NCBI GenBank assembly: GCA_041862635.1
Contig: JBGVTO010000362.1
Location: 1 to 12,431, forward strand
Direction of reading: 5' to 3'
Origin: NIOZ-UU13 sp041862635
GTDB lineage: Bacteria; Planctomycetota; Phycisphaerae; Sedimentisphaerales; Anaerobacaceae
DNA: 12,431 nucleotides
Part shown: piece after piece, positions 1 to 6,600 of the stretch
Layout: each line of letters starts with the position of its first letter
Numbering within the stretch: position 1 is the stretch's first letter
The notes under the pieces: generated by a model
Databases searched by the model: none
What the model was told of the DNA's origin: nothing
What the model saw: the letters and a program-made list of their open reading frames with translations, nothing else
Program-made: the position numbers and the translations under genes

Positions 1-1
1 T

Positions 2-790
2 TCGTGGTTGTACATCAAAAAAGAACACACCTACAAGTTGGAAGTTCCGTTCCGCAAGCTTACCGAACTGGCCGCTGAGGCAATCCGAAACGCTTCTTTG
101 CCAGGAAAGTTTCGGATCACGGTCTTGTTTGATGCCTTCTATCTGTGCCCCGAAGTAGTCAATGCCTGCAAAGAGCAAAAATGGCATTATATCGGCGTAG
201 GCAAGTCTAATCGGTGGTTTACGGTTTGTTCGGTTAAACGCAAGCTGGGCAAATACGGCAGGAACGTTTTGCGAAACAGCGGGAAGTGGTGCAACATCGC
301 CGGCCTGCGTAAAACTGGAAAATATCGCTTGGCTGAACGAGTTGGTAGCTTGAACAAGTTGGGTATGGTCAAGGTTGTCTTCTCTCGCCGCAGGGGAGAA
401 AGTAAGCATATAGCATTGGTTACCGATGATCTGAGTGCTTCGATAAGAACGATTGTAACTGACTATCTGAAACGATGGTCTATTGAGATGCTGATCAAGG
501 ACGAGAAACAGCATTTGGGGTTTGGCGACTATCGCGTTCGGCGATACCAGGCTGTGGTTAGACACCTGCACCTGGTTGATGTTGCCTATGCCTGCCTGAC
601 CCACGTGGGCATAAAAGCCTATCGTGCACAAGGCCAAAACAAGACCAAGAAGGTGCTACGACTTGAGCCGATTAGCAAACTCAAAGATCGTATGCGTCGG
701 ATAGTCTGGCAGGAAAATGTTCAGGATGTTATCAAATACAGTCATGAAAAACCTGTTATTCGCCGCCTGGAAAAACTCCTCGCCGCCTAA
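2..790 (+). CDS. IS4/IS701-like DDE transposase, N-terminus cut off by window edge
   Basis: The reading frame is open from base 2, so the gene begins outside the window; the TTG at base 8 is not a credible start. Numbering from that TTG, residues 38-50 (VLFDAFYLCPEVV) match the segment around the second catalytic Asp (D42) of IS4/IS701-type transposases. Residues 153-167 carry the Y-(2)-R-(3)-E-(6)-K signature (Y153, R156, E160, K167), whose Glu is the third catalytic acid. The first catalytic Asp would lie upstream of the window. The protein would cut and paste its own element by DDE/RNase H-fold chemistry. The C-terminal part is intact and ends in TAA. I could not fix the right terminal inverted repeat in the ~60 bases after the stop. 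The element lies where the gene body belonging to cassette copy A would be expected. Confidence 0.85.
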   Translation, partial: SWLYIKKEHTYKLEVPFRKLTELAAEAIRNASLPGKFRITVLFDAFYLCPEVVNACKEQKWHYIGVGKSNRWFTVCSVKRKLGKYGRNVLRNSGKWCNIAGLRKTGKYRLAERVGSLNKLGMVKVVFSRRRGESKHIALVTDDLSASIRTIVTDYLKRWSIEMLIKDEKQHLGFGDYRVRRYQAVVRHLHLVDVAYACLTHVGIKAYRAQGQNKTKKVLRLEPISKLKDRMRRIVWQENVQDVIKYSHEKPVIRRLEKLLAA

Positions 791-962
791 AATCGGTCAG
801 TTTGAGTATTATTATTAGACTAAACATCTTGATTCAAAATGGTTTCTGGGCCTAATGCTATCTCCTTTCTTTAAAACCCAAGTATCAATTATTGATTGAA
901 ATGGAAAGTTTTCCTCTCACCAAGCACAAAGTTCTTATTTAAGACTATATGCTTCATATAAT

Positions 963-1046
963 AACTCCTCCTCTATTCAGAAAACTATAAGAATTGCACC
1001 CGCTGGATGACCTCAAAGCTACAGATGCCTGACTGCGCGAGCACAA
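963..1046 (-). ncRNA. Candidate structured leader RNA, copy A
   Basis: On the minus strand, 1046-1037 (TTGTGCTCGC) can pair along all 10 positions with 1003-994 (GCGGGTGCAA), including three G-U pairs. Bases 995-989 (AATTCTT) pair with 969-963 (AGGAGTT). The same two stems form in copies B and C despite base changes. The stems overlap by two U residues, so they either stack or compete at that point. In this copy an ATG follows the 3' arm (minus strand, near 947-949) and opens a 22-codon frame, but that frame is not kept in B or C. No known riboswitch class was recognised. Confidence 0.45.
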
Positions 1047-1061
1047 GATTCACTAATATTA

Positions 1062-1091
1062 TCTATACCAAATTATCTACCTTTCCGTCAA
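1062..1091 (-). promoter_or_regulatory. Sigma70-type promoter of cassette copy A
   Basis: On the minus strand the -35 box is TTGACG (1091-1086), the spacer is 18 bp, and the -10 box is TATAGA (1067-1062) preceded by TGG, which makes an extended -10. The same -35, spacing and TGG occur in copies B and C. It now points only into the orphaned leader and the transposase 3' flank, antisense to the transposase gene. Confidence 0.65.
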
Positions 1092-1112
1092 AAAAAATCT
1101 CTGGATTATGAG

Positions 1113-1586
1113 TTGGTGTCTATTCTTGATGTAGTTGTGTTTAAAGCTCCTCACAGGCCATTCGGACTATACATACGTCTTGAGGAGTATCAGAAAAAAG
1201 ACAAGCTGAACAGGATCGGAGCCAAGGTAGTCAGGCAAGCTTCAATAAATAGAGATTTGGAAACGCTATTATCATTGTTTACAGAAGATGGTATAGCAAT
1301 TCCGCCAGAAGGTGAAATTATTGAGGGAAAAGAAGCATTAAGAAACATGCTAAAGCAGAATTTTGAACTTATGCAGGATCATATCATAACTGAATACAAC
1401 CAGGATTTTAAGGAAATAAAGGTTTTAGGTCAATACGCATATGAATGGGGGATATATAACGGCAAATATAAATCAAAGGAAGATGATAAAGAAATTACAG
1501 GCGGTGGTAAATTGATGAGAATATTAAGACTGCAGGTCGATGGTAGCTGGAAAGTGTATAGAGCAATATGGACTGTTGATAAATAA
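1113..1586 (+). CDS. SnoaL/DUF4440-like NTF2-fold protein, probably 5'-truncated
   Basis: The frame encodes 157 residues. From about residue 28 it resembles the small NTF2/SnoaL-like (DUF4440) fold: an N-terminal helix followed by 'NRDLETLLSLFTEDGIAIPPEGEIIEGKEALRNML', then beta strands ending in 'GGGKLMRILRLQVDGSWKVYRAIWTV'. Members bind or convert small ligands in a cone-shaped pocket; no specific activity can be named here. The first ~16 codons (1113-1161) lie in DNA shared with cassette copy B, where it is non-coding and part of the minus-strand promoter upstream region. The start would be a TTG without a ribosome-binding site. I infer that the true N-terminus was lost when this fragment joined the cassette, so expression is doubtful. 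The frame has no internal stop, which suggests a recent event or a short usable version. Confidence 0.6.
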   Translation: MVSILDVVVFKAPHRPFGLYIRLEEYQKKDKLNRIGAKVVRQASINRDLETLLSLFTEDGIAIPPEGEIIEGKEALRNMLKQNFELMQDHIITEYNQDFKEIKVLGQYAYEWGIYNGKYKSKEDDKEITGGGKLMRILRLQVDGSWKVYRAIWTVDK

Positions 1587-1590
1587 TTAA

Positions 1591-1677
1591 CTTGACCTCT
1601 ACGAAACCTGCGGCAAGTCGGAAAAGGCCGAAAAGTGGCGAGCAAAACTGCCACAAACAAAAGCTGTGAATGAGTGA
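1591..1677 (+). pseudogene. C-terminal remnant resembling a planctomycete TPR/Ser-Thr kinase-type protein
   Basis: After an in-frame TAA at 1588-1590, 28 codons read LDLYETCGKSEKAEKW, then RAKLPQTKAVNE, then stop at 1675-1677. The pattern 'LY-x-x-x-GK-x-EKA-x-x-WRAKLPQ' is what I recall from the last lines of planctomycete protein kinases with tetratricopeptide repeats. There is no start codon and no upstream part, so it is a gene scrap. It lies 5 bp after the NTF2-fold gene in another frame, and the cassette resumes within about 10 bp after its stop. The family assignment is from memory of the tail motif only. Confidence 0.5.
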
Positions 1678-1731
1678 CATAACAGAAGAAATATCACCTC
1701 CTTCAAAAGCAGAAAAACACCACAATTTTCA

Positions 1732-1759
1732 GGTGACATTGTGACACCATTTTGACACC
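1732..1759. promoter_or_regulatory. Phased half-site array, copy A
   Basis: GGTGACA (1732-1738), TGACACC (1742-1748) and TGACACC (1753-1759) are arranged with start offsets of 10 and 11 bp. Copies B and C keep the same offsets with half-sites of the form TGWCWCC. Helical-turn spacing suggests a DNA-binding protein on one face of the helix. No regulator is identified. Confidence 0.4.
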
Positions 1760-1874
1760 ACAAATATCAAATTTGACGATTGATGGAAGCATTGAACCTC
1801 AAATATTAGCCAAAAAGTAAATATTTTTTCGGAATTTTTCATTTTTTTCGGATTAAGTAGACGGTGACGAAGAA

Positions 1875-1928
1875 ATGTGTCAATCATGTAATTCTTTTGG
1901 GGATACCCAAAAGTTACGTACTGAATAA
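1875..1928 (+). other. Conserved plus-strand start-of-gene fossil, copy A
   Basis: A short frame, MCQSCNSFGDTQKLRTE and stop, begins 5 bp after GGTGACGAAG, a weakened version of the GGAGGAAAAG seen in copy C. Copy C reads MYQSYNSFG at the same place and copy B reads xYQSYNP with ACG in place of ATG. This looks like the remains of a divergently oriented gene start. It is unlikely to be a working protein. Confidence 0.35.
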
Positions 1929-1954
1929 AAAAATAATCAATATCCCATAGACAA

Positions 1955-1993
1955 TTACAAAAGGGCCTACACCGAAGCAATCAGTATAGGCCC
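1955..1993 (-). terminator. Intrinsic terminator of the LamG exoprotein gene
   Basis: On the minus strand GGGCCTATAC (1993-1984) pairs over 10 bp with GTGTAGGCCC (1972-1963), with one G-T pair, across an 11-nt loop. TTTTGT follows immediately. It lies about 60 bp beyond the stop codon of the 2054-4219 gene. Confidence 0.8.
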
Positions 1994-2053
1994 CGAACTG
2001 GTCCAAATCAGCTATATCAACAACGCAATCTTAATTGCCAGCCAAGTTTCGGC

Positions 2054-4219
2054 TTACGGTGCTGGCTCTGGTGGCGGAGGATATAGACGAATATCGTCAA
2101 AGTACATTTTACCTGAACCACCAGCCTGCGGATTGCTTCTGTCACCAAAACCAAGGCCAATCGTATCAACATTGGCAAGGTTCACGCCCTGGTCTGCAAA
2201 CGCTTGCAGGTCGATATTCCATGCCGTCCAGGCCTCTATCTGTGCGGCATTTGGATTATCGTGATTGACTACGGCGCTGCCATTAAGAATTACATACAAC
2301 GTCTCAGCAGCGTTATCCGAAACACCTCTGAACCAAATAGATAAAGTGCTGACACCATTCTCGGTCCAGTCACGCGGATAAGTCAGTGTGTGAGTTGCCT
2401 CAGAGTTCTTAGCAACACTGTTGTCGTAGATATACGGCATCGACTGGATGCCGCTGTGAACAATACCTTGCTCGGCATAAGGAGGAAGCTCATTACCAAC
2501 GAGAGCTCCATTTGTTGTCGGGGTTTCATAACCGTCCGGCCACGCTTCAAATATCCTGTTGCTCTCCGGGTCAGGGGGGTCAATGTCGTTGTAGGACTCA
2601 AAATCGTCCACGACAAGGAAGTTGGCAGTCGTGAAACTCCAGAGGATGCCCGGCCACGGACTGTCGGGATTGACGTTATTAACCTCATCAATACGCCAAT
2701 AATAGGTGGTGTCCCACTCAAGCATTCCCGGGTCATAACTCTCAGAACCGAGGTCCCTGGTGCCTTTATACTCGGGCGAGCCAGTATCGGCATTTTTCAC
2801 AGCATCTTTATCAGTGCCAAAGTATAACTCATGCGAAGCAGCAAAAACACTCGGTGACCAGGTAATAATCTGTGTCTGCTTTACATCCACAGCGCTATTA
2901 GCCGGATTCGGGTTCCCGACGGCGCCCTCAGTAGTAAAGCTCCAGACGTGGCCTTTATACGTCTCGAAGGCATCAAACTCATCGACCCTCCAGTAGTAAG
3001 TCTTAGCCAATTTAAGTGGGCCGGGAGGAGTATAGGTTGCAACTCCCTGTGGGAGTCCACCAGTGGCATTGTTCACATCATCAAAATTGTCACCGAAATA
3101 TACGGTGTGTAATTTCGCACCAAAACCTGGCGTCCAGCTAAGCTGCACATCCGGGTCTACCAACTCGGCAGCATCAGCCGGGTCCGGTGCATAGGCGGTC
3201 TTGGGTGGAACCGAAAAACTCCAGACATCACCTTTCCACGGGCTATTCGGCTCGGCGTCATTGACCTCGTCAATCCGCCAATAATATGTCGTGCCCGGAA
3301 CGAGGCCATCCGGATAAGCGAATCCTGGAAAACCGACAACAAAAAACGTCGAGGCCTGGTTGCCCTGGAACGTCTCGGGGGTGCCGTCGTTCACATCGTT
3401 AAAATTCTCGCCGAAGTACACATCGTGCGAGACCGCAAAATCGCCCGCCCACCAGCTAAGGTTAATCCATGTATCCTCATGGAGTGCAGTGTCCTTCGGG
3501 ACCGGGCCAAAAGCAAATGGATATCCTTTGCTACCTTCCATAGCGGCCAGAACCTCGGCCTCCGTCAGTGCATGGTTGTAGATGCGGACCTCGTCGATAA
3601 TCCCGTTCCAGTAATGGGAGCTGCCTTCCCGATGCCCTATTCGCAGAGGAAGTTTTGAAGGAATGATCTTTGCAACCTGGGCCATTTCCATAGTCATCTC
3701 TCCGTTTATATAGATTCTTGTGACAGAACCGTCCCAAGTGCAGCAGACATGCAGCCATTCATTTGGCACTACAGAATTATTTGGTGAATTCTGCTGAACG
3801 CGTCCGACATCTAATGCAAGCACGAAGTGGAAGTAACGCCCATCTTTGTTGACAAATAGCGAATAATTTTCCCCTGGACCGTCCATCGTCCCTTTTGACA
3901 AGATGCCCTGCCAGCCATCGCCGGCATCAATCCAATTTATCCAAGCAGCAATTGACACGATGGTATCTATCTCGAGACTGTCTGAGTTGGGCACTTCTAC
4001 ATAGTTGTCTTGCCCATTGAAGTGAAGAGCTTGTCCATACTTGCCGGCGTCCCACTTCGCGCCATTGATAGTGCCATTGTTGTCGTTACCGCTTGAGTCG
4101 TATACAATGTCCCCTGAGCCCTCATCAAACGTCCAGTAAGCCACGAGTTCAGCTGAAGCATTGCCCGTTATGCTGAGCATCAAAACAAAAGAAATTAAAT
4201 GAATCAATTTTCTGCACAT
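2054..4219 (-). CDS. Secreted LamG-domain protein with three fibronectin-like modules and a C-terminal jelly-roll module
   Basis: The product has 721 residues. Residues 1-24 form a Sec signal peptide (MCRKLIHLISFVLMLSITGNASA, then E). Residues 25-230 are a LamG/concanavalin A-like domain with WTFDEGSG, HFNGQDNYVEVP, WLHVCCTWDG and GIIDEVRIYNHALT. Residues 233-531 hold three fibronectin-like modules, each ending 'TYYWRVDE…WSF'. Residues 535-715 begin LVVDDFESYND and end MYFDDIRLYP, a ~180-residue module shared with the 8951-11695 protein and common in planctomycete exoproteins as I recall it. No enzyme active site, dockerin, PEP-CTERM or LPXTG anchor is visible, so it is probably a soluble or envelope-associated carbohydrate-binding protein. 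AGGAGGA lies 5 bp before the ATG. Transcription likely starts near 4418, giving a leader of about 200 nt. Confidence 0.88.
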   Translation of the reverse strand: MCRKLIHLISFVLMLSITGNASAELVAYWTFDEGSGDIVYDSSGNDNNGTINGAKWDAGKYGQALHFNGQDNYVEVPNSDSLEIDTIVSIAAWINWIDAGDGWQGILSKGTMDGPGENYSLFVNKDGRYFHFVLALDVGRVQQNSPNNSVVPNEWLHVCCTWDGSVTRIYINGEMTMEMAQVAKIIPSKLPLRIGHREGSSHYWNGIIDEVRIYNHALTEAEVLAAMEGSKGYPFAFGPVPKDTALHEDTWINLSWWAGDFAVSHDVYFGENFNDVNDGTPETFQGNQASTFFVVGFPGFAYPDGLVPGTTYYWRIDEVNDAEPNSPWKGDVWSFSVPPKTAYAPDPADAAELVDPDVQLSWTPGFGAKLHTVYFGDNFDDVNNATGGLPQGVATYTPPGPLKLAKTYYWRVDEFDAFETYKGHVWSFTTEGAVGNPNPANSAVDVKQTQIITWSPSVFAASHELYFGTDKDAVKNADTGSPEYKGTRDLGSESYDPGMLEWDTTYYWRIDEVNNVNPDSPWPGILWSFTTANFLVVDDFESYNDIDPPDPESNRIFEAWPDGYETPTTNGALVGNELPPYAEQGIVHSGIQSMPYIYDNSVAKNSEATHTLTYPRDWTENGVSTLSIWFRGVSDNAAETLYVILNGSAVVNHDNPNAAQIEAWTAWNIDLQAFADQGVNLANVDTIGLGFGDRSNPQAGGSGKMYFDDIRLYPPPPEPAP

Positions 4220-4326
4220 AATAGTCCTCCTTTAAAAATAAATAAAAAATTGTCAATTGAAATGCAAAATTTCATTACTGCAAAGCCCAGAGTCCCCATG
4301 CAAACTCTGTACCTTACATAATACAC

Positions 4327-4409
4327 AACTCTTCCTATATCAGAAAACTGCAAGAATTTTGCCCACTGGATGACCTCAATGCCACAGATGCCCGACTGCG
4401 CAGGCACAA
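4327..4409 (-). ncRNA. Candidate structured leader RNA, copy B
   Basis: On the minus strand 4409-4400 (TTGTGCCTGC) pairs with 4366-4357 (GTGGGCAAAA) at 9 of 10 positions. Bases 4358-4352 (AATTCTT) pair with 4333-4327 (AAGAGTT) at 7 of 7, with one G-U pair. The element begins about 10 nt after the predicted transcription start and is followed by ~100 nt before the ribosome-binding site. Its 33-nt internal loop keeps the blocks GGCATCTGT and GAGGTCATCCA seen in copy A. Confidence 0.5.
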
Positions 4410-4424
4410 GCTTCACTAATATTA

Positions 4425-4454
4425 TCTATACCAGATTATCTACTTTCACGTCAA
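4425..4454 (-). promoter_or_regulatory. Sigma70-type promoter of the LamG exoprotein gene
   Basis: TTGACG (4454-4449), an 18-bp spacer and TATAGA (4430-4425) with TGG just upstream of the -10. Conservation in copies A and C with no change in spacing, while flanking bases vary, supports function. Confidence 0.7.
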
Positions 4455-4692
4455 GGAAAATCTCTGGATTATGAGTAGGTAACTATTCTTGATGTGGTTG
4501 GGTTTAAAGCTCCTCACAGGCCATCTCAATGGAGAACTCTGAAATCTCTCAGACCAGTTCCACCAACTAAATAGAGGCGCACCGAGCCGCGTACGGATGC
4601 CCCTGAAATGCCCCCATTTTCGCGAGTCGCAAAATGCCAGAATTCTTCGAAAAGTCACCTCTTTCAAGACCTGAAAAACACCCTGATTTCCA

Positions 4693-4720
4693 GGTGACAC
4701 AATGTCTCCATTTTGTCACC
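4693..4720. promoter_or_regulatory. Phased half-site array, copy B
   Basis: GGTGACA (4693-4699), TGTCTCC (4703-4709) and TGTCACC (4714-4720). The outer two form a perfect inverted repeat. A further GTCACCT at 4654-4660 is inverted relative to AGGTGAC at 4692-4698. The array lies about 240 bp upstream of the -35 box, so any action on this promoter would be from a distance; it could instead serve the lost divergent gene. Confidence 0.4.
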
Positions 4721-4981
4721 ACAACTGTTAATTTTGCCCATATCAAGTCCGAATAAATATCAATTTTTCACGAAAATACGAATATTTTTTGGGAATTTTT
4801 CATTTTTTTCGGATTAAGTAGACGGAGGAAAAGAAACGTACCAATCATATAACCCTTTACTCCTTTCATCCAACTTTCGGCCCGCTCTTTTCATTCTAAT
4901 TTGTGTTAAAATTTCCAAACCCTCCTCAGGATTGTCATTATTGGTTCTGGCTGAAATTAAGAACTCTACATTTTATATGCA

Positions 4982-5010
4982 TTGCCGGGACCTCACGATG
5001 TGATTAGAAT
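4982..5010 (+). promoter_or_regulatory. Candidate promoter of the CapA-like gene
   Basis: TTGCCG (4982-4987), a 17-bp spacer and TAGAAT (5005-5010), placing the start of transcription near 5017, about 40 nt before the ATG. It is a single copy with moderate box quality, so this is a prediction only. Nothing else was recognised in 4851-5058. Confidence 0.45.
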
Positions 5011-5058
5011 AGCGCCAAACAGTCTGAATATCGGCTTGATTTTCACAGGAGTAGGACC

Positions 5059-6312
5059 ATGATGGGCAAGTTGTGTTTTTGTTGTCTTCCCGGATTTATC
5101 TTTTTTACTTTCTTAGCCGGGCTAGCATGTGGCGAAGAGGTAACCAGAATAGAGCAAGATTCGCAATCTGACATGCAACAATACATTCAACAATCAAGAA
5201 CGTCCAATCTAATCACCATGTTCATGTGCGGTGACGTAATGACAGGCCGAGGGATCGACCAAGTATTGCCCCATCCTGGGAATCCTATTATCCATGAGAC
5301 ATACGTAAGGATCGCTACACAATACGTAGAACTCGCTGAGAGAATCAACGGTCCGATTTCTAAACCGGTCAGCTTTTCTTATCTGTGGGGAGATGCCTTA
5401 GGGGTATTGGAACGAGCGAATCCGGATATAAGGATAATTAATCTGGAGACAAGCATCACAACAATTAACGACTACTGGCGCGGTAAGGGAATACATTACA
5501 GAATGCATCCGAAGAATATTCCTTGTCTGACAGCAGCCAAAATAGACTATTGTTCGCTCGCGAACAACCATGTTCTTGATTGGGGATATGGTGGTCTCAC
5601 AGAGACATTAGATACGCTGAAGCAAGTGCATATCAACAGTGCGGGAGCGGGTCAGAATCTTCAGGAGGCAGAAATGCCGGCTGTGATGGAAGTTGAAGGC
5701 AAAGGTAGAGTGATCGTGTTCTCATACGGTCTGCAATCAAGTGGCATCCCTTACAGTTGGGCTGCCTCAGAAAACAGGCCCGGCGTAAATCTATTGAGGA
5801 GTCTGTCTGATCCCACCGTCCGACATATCAAAGAACAAGTCGAGGCGGTGAAACAACAGAGGGATATTGTGGTGGCATCTATCCACTGGGGAAGCAATTG
5901 GGGCTATGGTATTCCTTCTGAACAAAGAGAATTTGCTCATAAACTAATTGATGATGCCGGTGTGGACATCATTCATGGACATTCATCTCACCATGTAAAA
6001 GGGATAGAAGTTCACAAAGGACGGCCTATTATCTACGGCTCTGGTGACTTCCTCAATGACTACGAAGGGATCAGTGGCTATGAGAATTTCAGGGATGATT
6101 TAGCCTTGATGTACTTTATGAGTATGAACCCATCGACTGGGAAGCTCGTTCAGCTTCGCATGACGCCAATACAGATTAAGCGCTTGAAAGCGAATCATGC
6201 ATCAAGAAGAGATGCGCTTTGGCTAAGAGAAGTCCTAAATAGAGAAGGCAAAAAGTTTGAGACGCGAGTAGAAATGAACAAAGACAATACATTAACATTA
6301 AAATGGAATTAA
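5059..6312 (+). CDS. CapA-family metallophosphatase-like protein, secreted
   Basis: The product has 417 residues. Residues 1-25 are a hydrophobic export signal ending LAGLACG. The Cys could suggest a lipoprotein, but the box GLAC is poor, so cleavage type is open. Residues ~51-330 form the CapA/poly-gamma-glutamate-capsule domain of the calcineurin-like superfamily: CGDVMTGRG (57-65), NLETSIT (128-134), LANNHVLDWG (167-176), HWGSNWG (276-282) and HGHSSHHVKGIE (306-317), followed by GSGDFLNDYEG. The Asp, Asn and His residues in these motifs are the expected metal ligands. CapA proteins act in handling poly-gamma-glutamate or related extracellular polymers; no capB/capC-type ligase is adjacent here, so the substrate is unknown. 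AGGAG lies 7 bp before the ATG. It appears to be transcribed alone. Confidence 0.88.
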   Translation: MMGKLCFCCLPGFIFFTFLAGLACGEEVTRIEQDSQSDMQQYIQQSRTSNLITMFMCGDVMTGRGIDQVLPHPGNPIIHETYVRIATQYVELAERINGPISKPVSFSYLWGDALGVLERANPDIRIINLETSITTINDYWRGKGIHYRMHPKNIPCLTAAKIDYCSLANNHVLDWGYGGLTETLDTLKQVHINSAGAGQNLQEAEMPAVMEVEGKGRVIVFSYGLQSSGIPYSWAASENRPGVNLLRSLSDPTVRHIKEQVEAVKQQRDIVVASIHWGSNWGYGIPSEQREFAHKLIDDAGVDIIHGHSSHHVKGIEVHKGRPIIYGSGDFLNDYEGISGYENFRDDLALMYFMSMNPSTGKLVQLRMTPIQIKRLKANHASRRDALWLREVLNREGKKFETRVEMNKDNTLTLKWN

Positions 6313-6500
6313 CTCCTCGCGTGGAAAAGAAACGAGGGTACACTACACGAAGAATCGCAACAACTCCCTCTCACCTTGCCCAGAGCAAATAGAACATCCG
6401 GCTCTTTGATCCATCAACGGTCGTTCCATATCAGGCTGATGGCAGGAGGGCAAATACCCAGCCACAGACTTTGCAATTATCGACCAGATTTGATATTCTT

Positions 6501-6529
6501 TTGTGTTGAATGAAGAGCTTAGATATTAT
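6501..6529 (+). promoter_or_regulatory. Candidate promoter of the FAH-fold gene
   Basis: TTGTGT (6501-6506), a 17-bp spacer and TATTAT (6524-6529) predict a start near 6536 and a ~65-nt leader. The rest of the 288-bp gap (6313-6600) holds only a weak 5-bp hairpin at 6315-6337 without a T-run and nothing else I recognise. Confidence 0.4.
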
Positions 6530-6600
6530 AAACAGGGAAAGTTCAAAATACATAGTTTTCTCAGTCAACGTTACGACTCAATCGAAAGGTAGGTGGCATA

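Larger units (their letters stand above)
848..1161 (-). repeat. Cassette copy A, gene-proximal half (promoter and leader without its gene)
   Basis: This non-coding stretch aligns with 4220-4523 and, less closely, with 11800-12030. Shared blocks include the leader stems, the promoter, and a segment ending AAAGCTCCTCACAGGCCAT, after which copies A and B diverge at base 1161. Read on the minus strand it runs from promoter through leader to a degenerate Shine-Dalgarno (AAAGGAG near 852-858). No start codon follows at the position used in copy B, and the sequence then leads into the 3' flank of the transposase gene. I infer that this is an orphaned gene-leader region whose coding sequence was lost or displaced by the insertion element. 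Confidence 0.75.
1683..1930 (-). repeat. Cassette copy A, distal half
   Basis: This region aligns with 4640-4850 and 12185-12412. It contains the half-site array (1732-1759), the A/T-rich block with TTTTTCATTTTTTTCGGATT, and GATTAAGTAGACGG followed by a plus-strand start fossil. Together with 848-1161 it makes one full cassette interrupted by about 520 bp of unrelated sequence. In copies B and C the corresponding gap instead holds about 130-150 bp that those two copies share, including GAGCCGCG. Confidence 0.7.
4220..4850 (-). repeat. Cassette copy B, upstream region of the LamG exoprotein gene
   Basis: This is the most complete copy: Shine-Dalgarno, A/T-rich stretch, leader stems, promoter, a ~200-bp middle segment, the half-site array and the GGATTAAGTAGACGGAGG block, in that order away from the gene. 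Minus-strand frames through it (for example 4204-4416) run across the promoter and leader and are not genes. The remaining ~200 bp up to 5058 belong to the capA-like gene's own upstream region. Confidence 0.75.

Noticed and set aside
907..949. Possible leader peptide MKHIVLNKNFVL… after the copy A leader stems
   Set aside because: A good AGGAGG precedes it, but copies B and C have no corresponding start or frame, so selection for a peptide is not supported.
2390..2827. 145-codon plus-strand frame inside the LamG gene
   Set aside because: It is antisense to conserved modules, has no ribosome-binding site and its sequence matches no known family by eye.
4204..4416. 70-codon minus-strand frame overlapping the start of the LamG gene
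   Set aside because: It runs through the predicted leader and is not conserved in copies A and C, where stops or shifts interrupt it.
4446..4700. 84-codon minus-strand frame upstream of the LamG gene
   Set aside because: It spans the -35 region and the cassette's middle segment; the frame is not kept in the other copies.
6315..6337. Terminator after the CapA-like gene
   Set aside because: The stem is only 5 bp with a 13-nt loop and no T-run.
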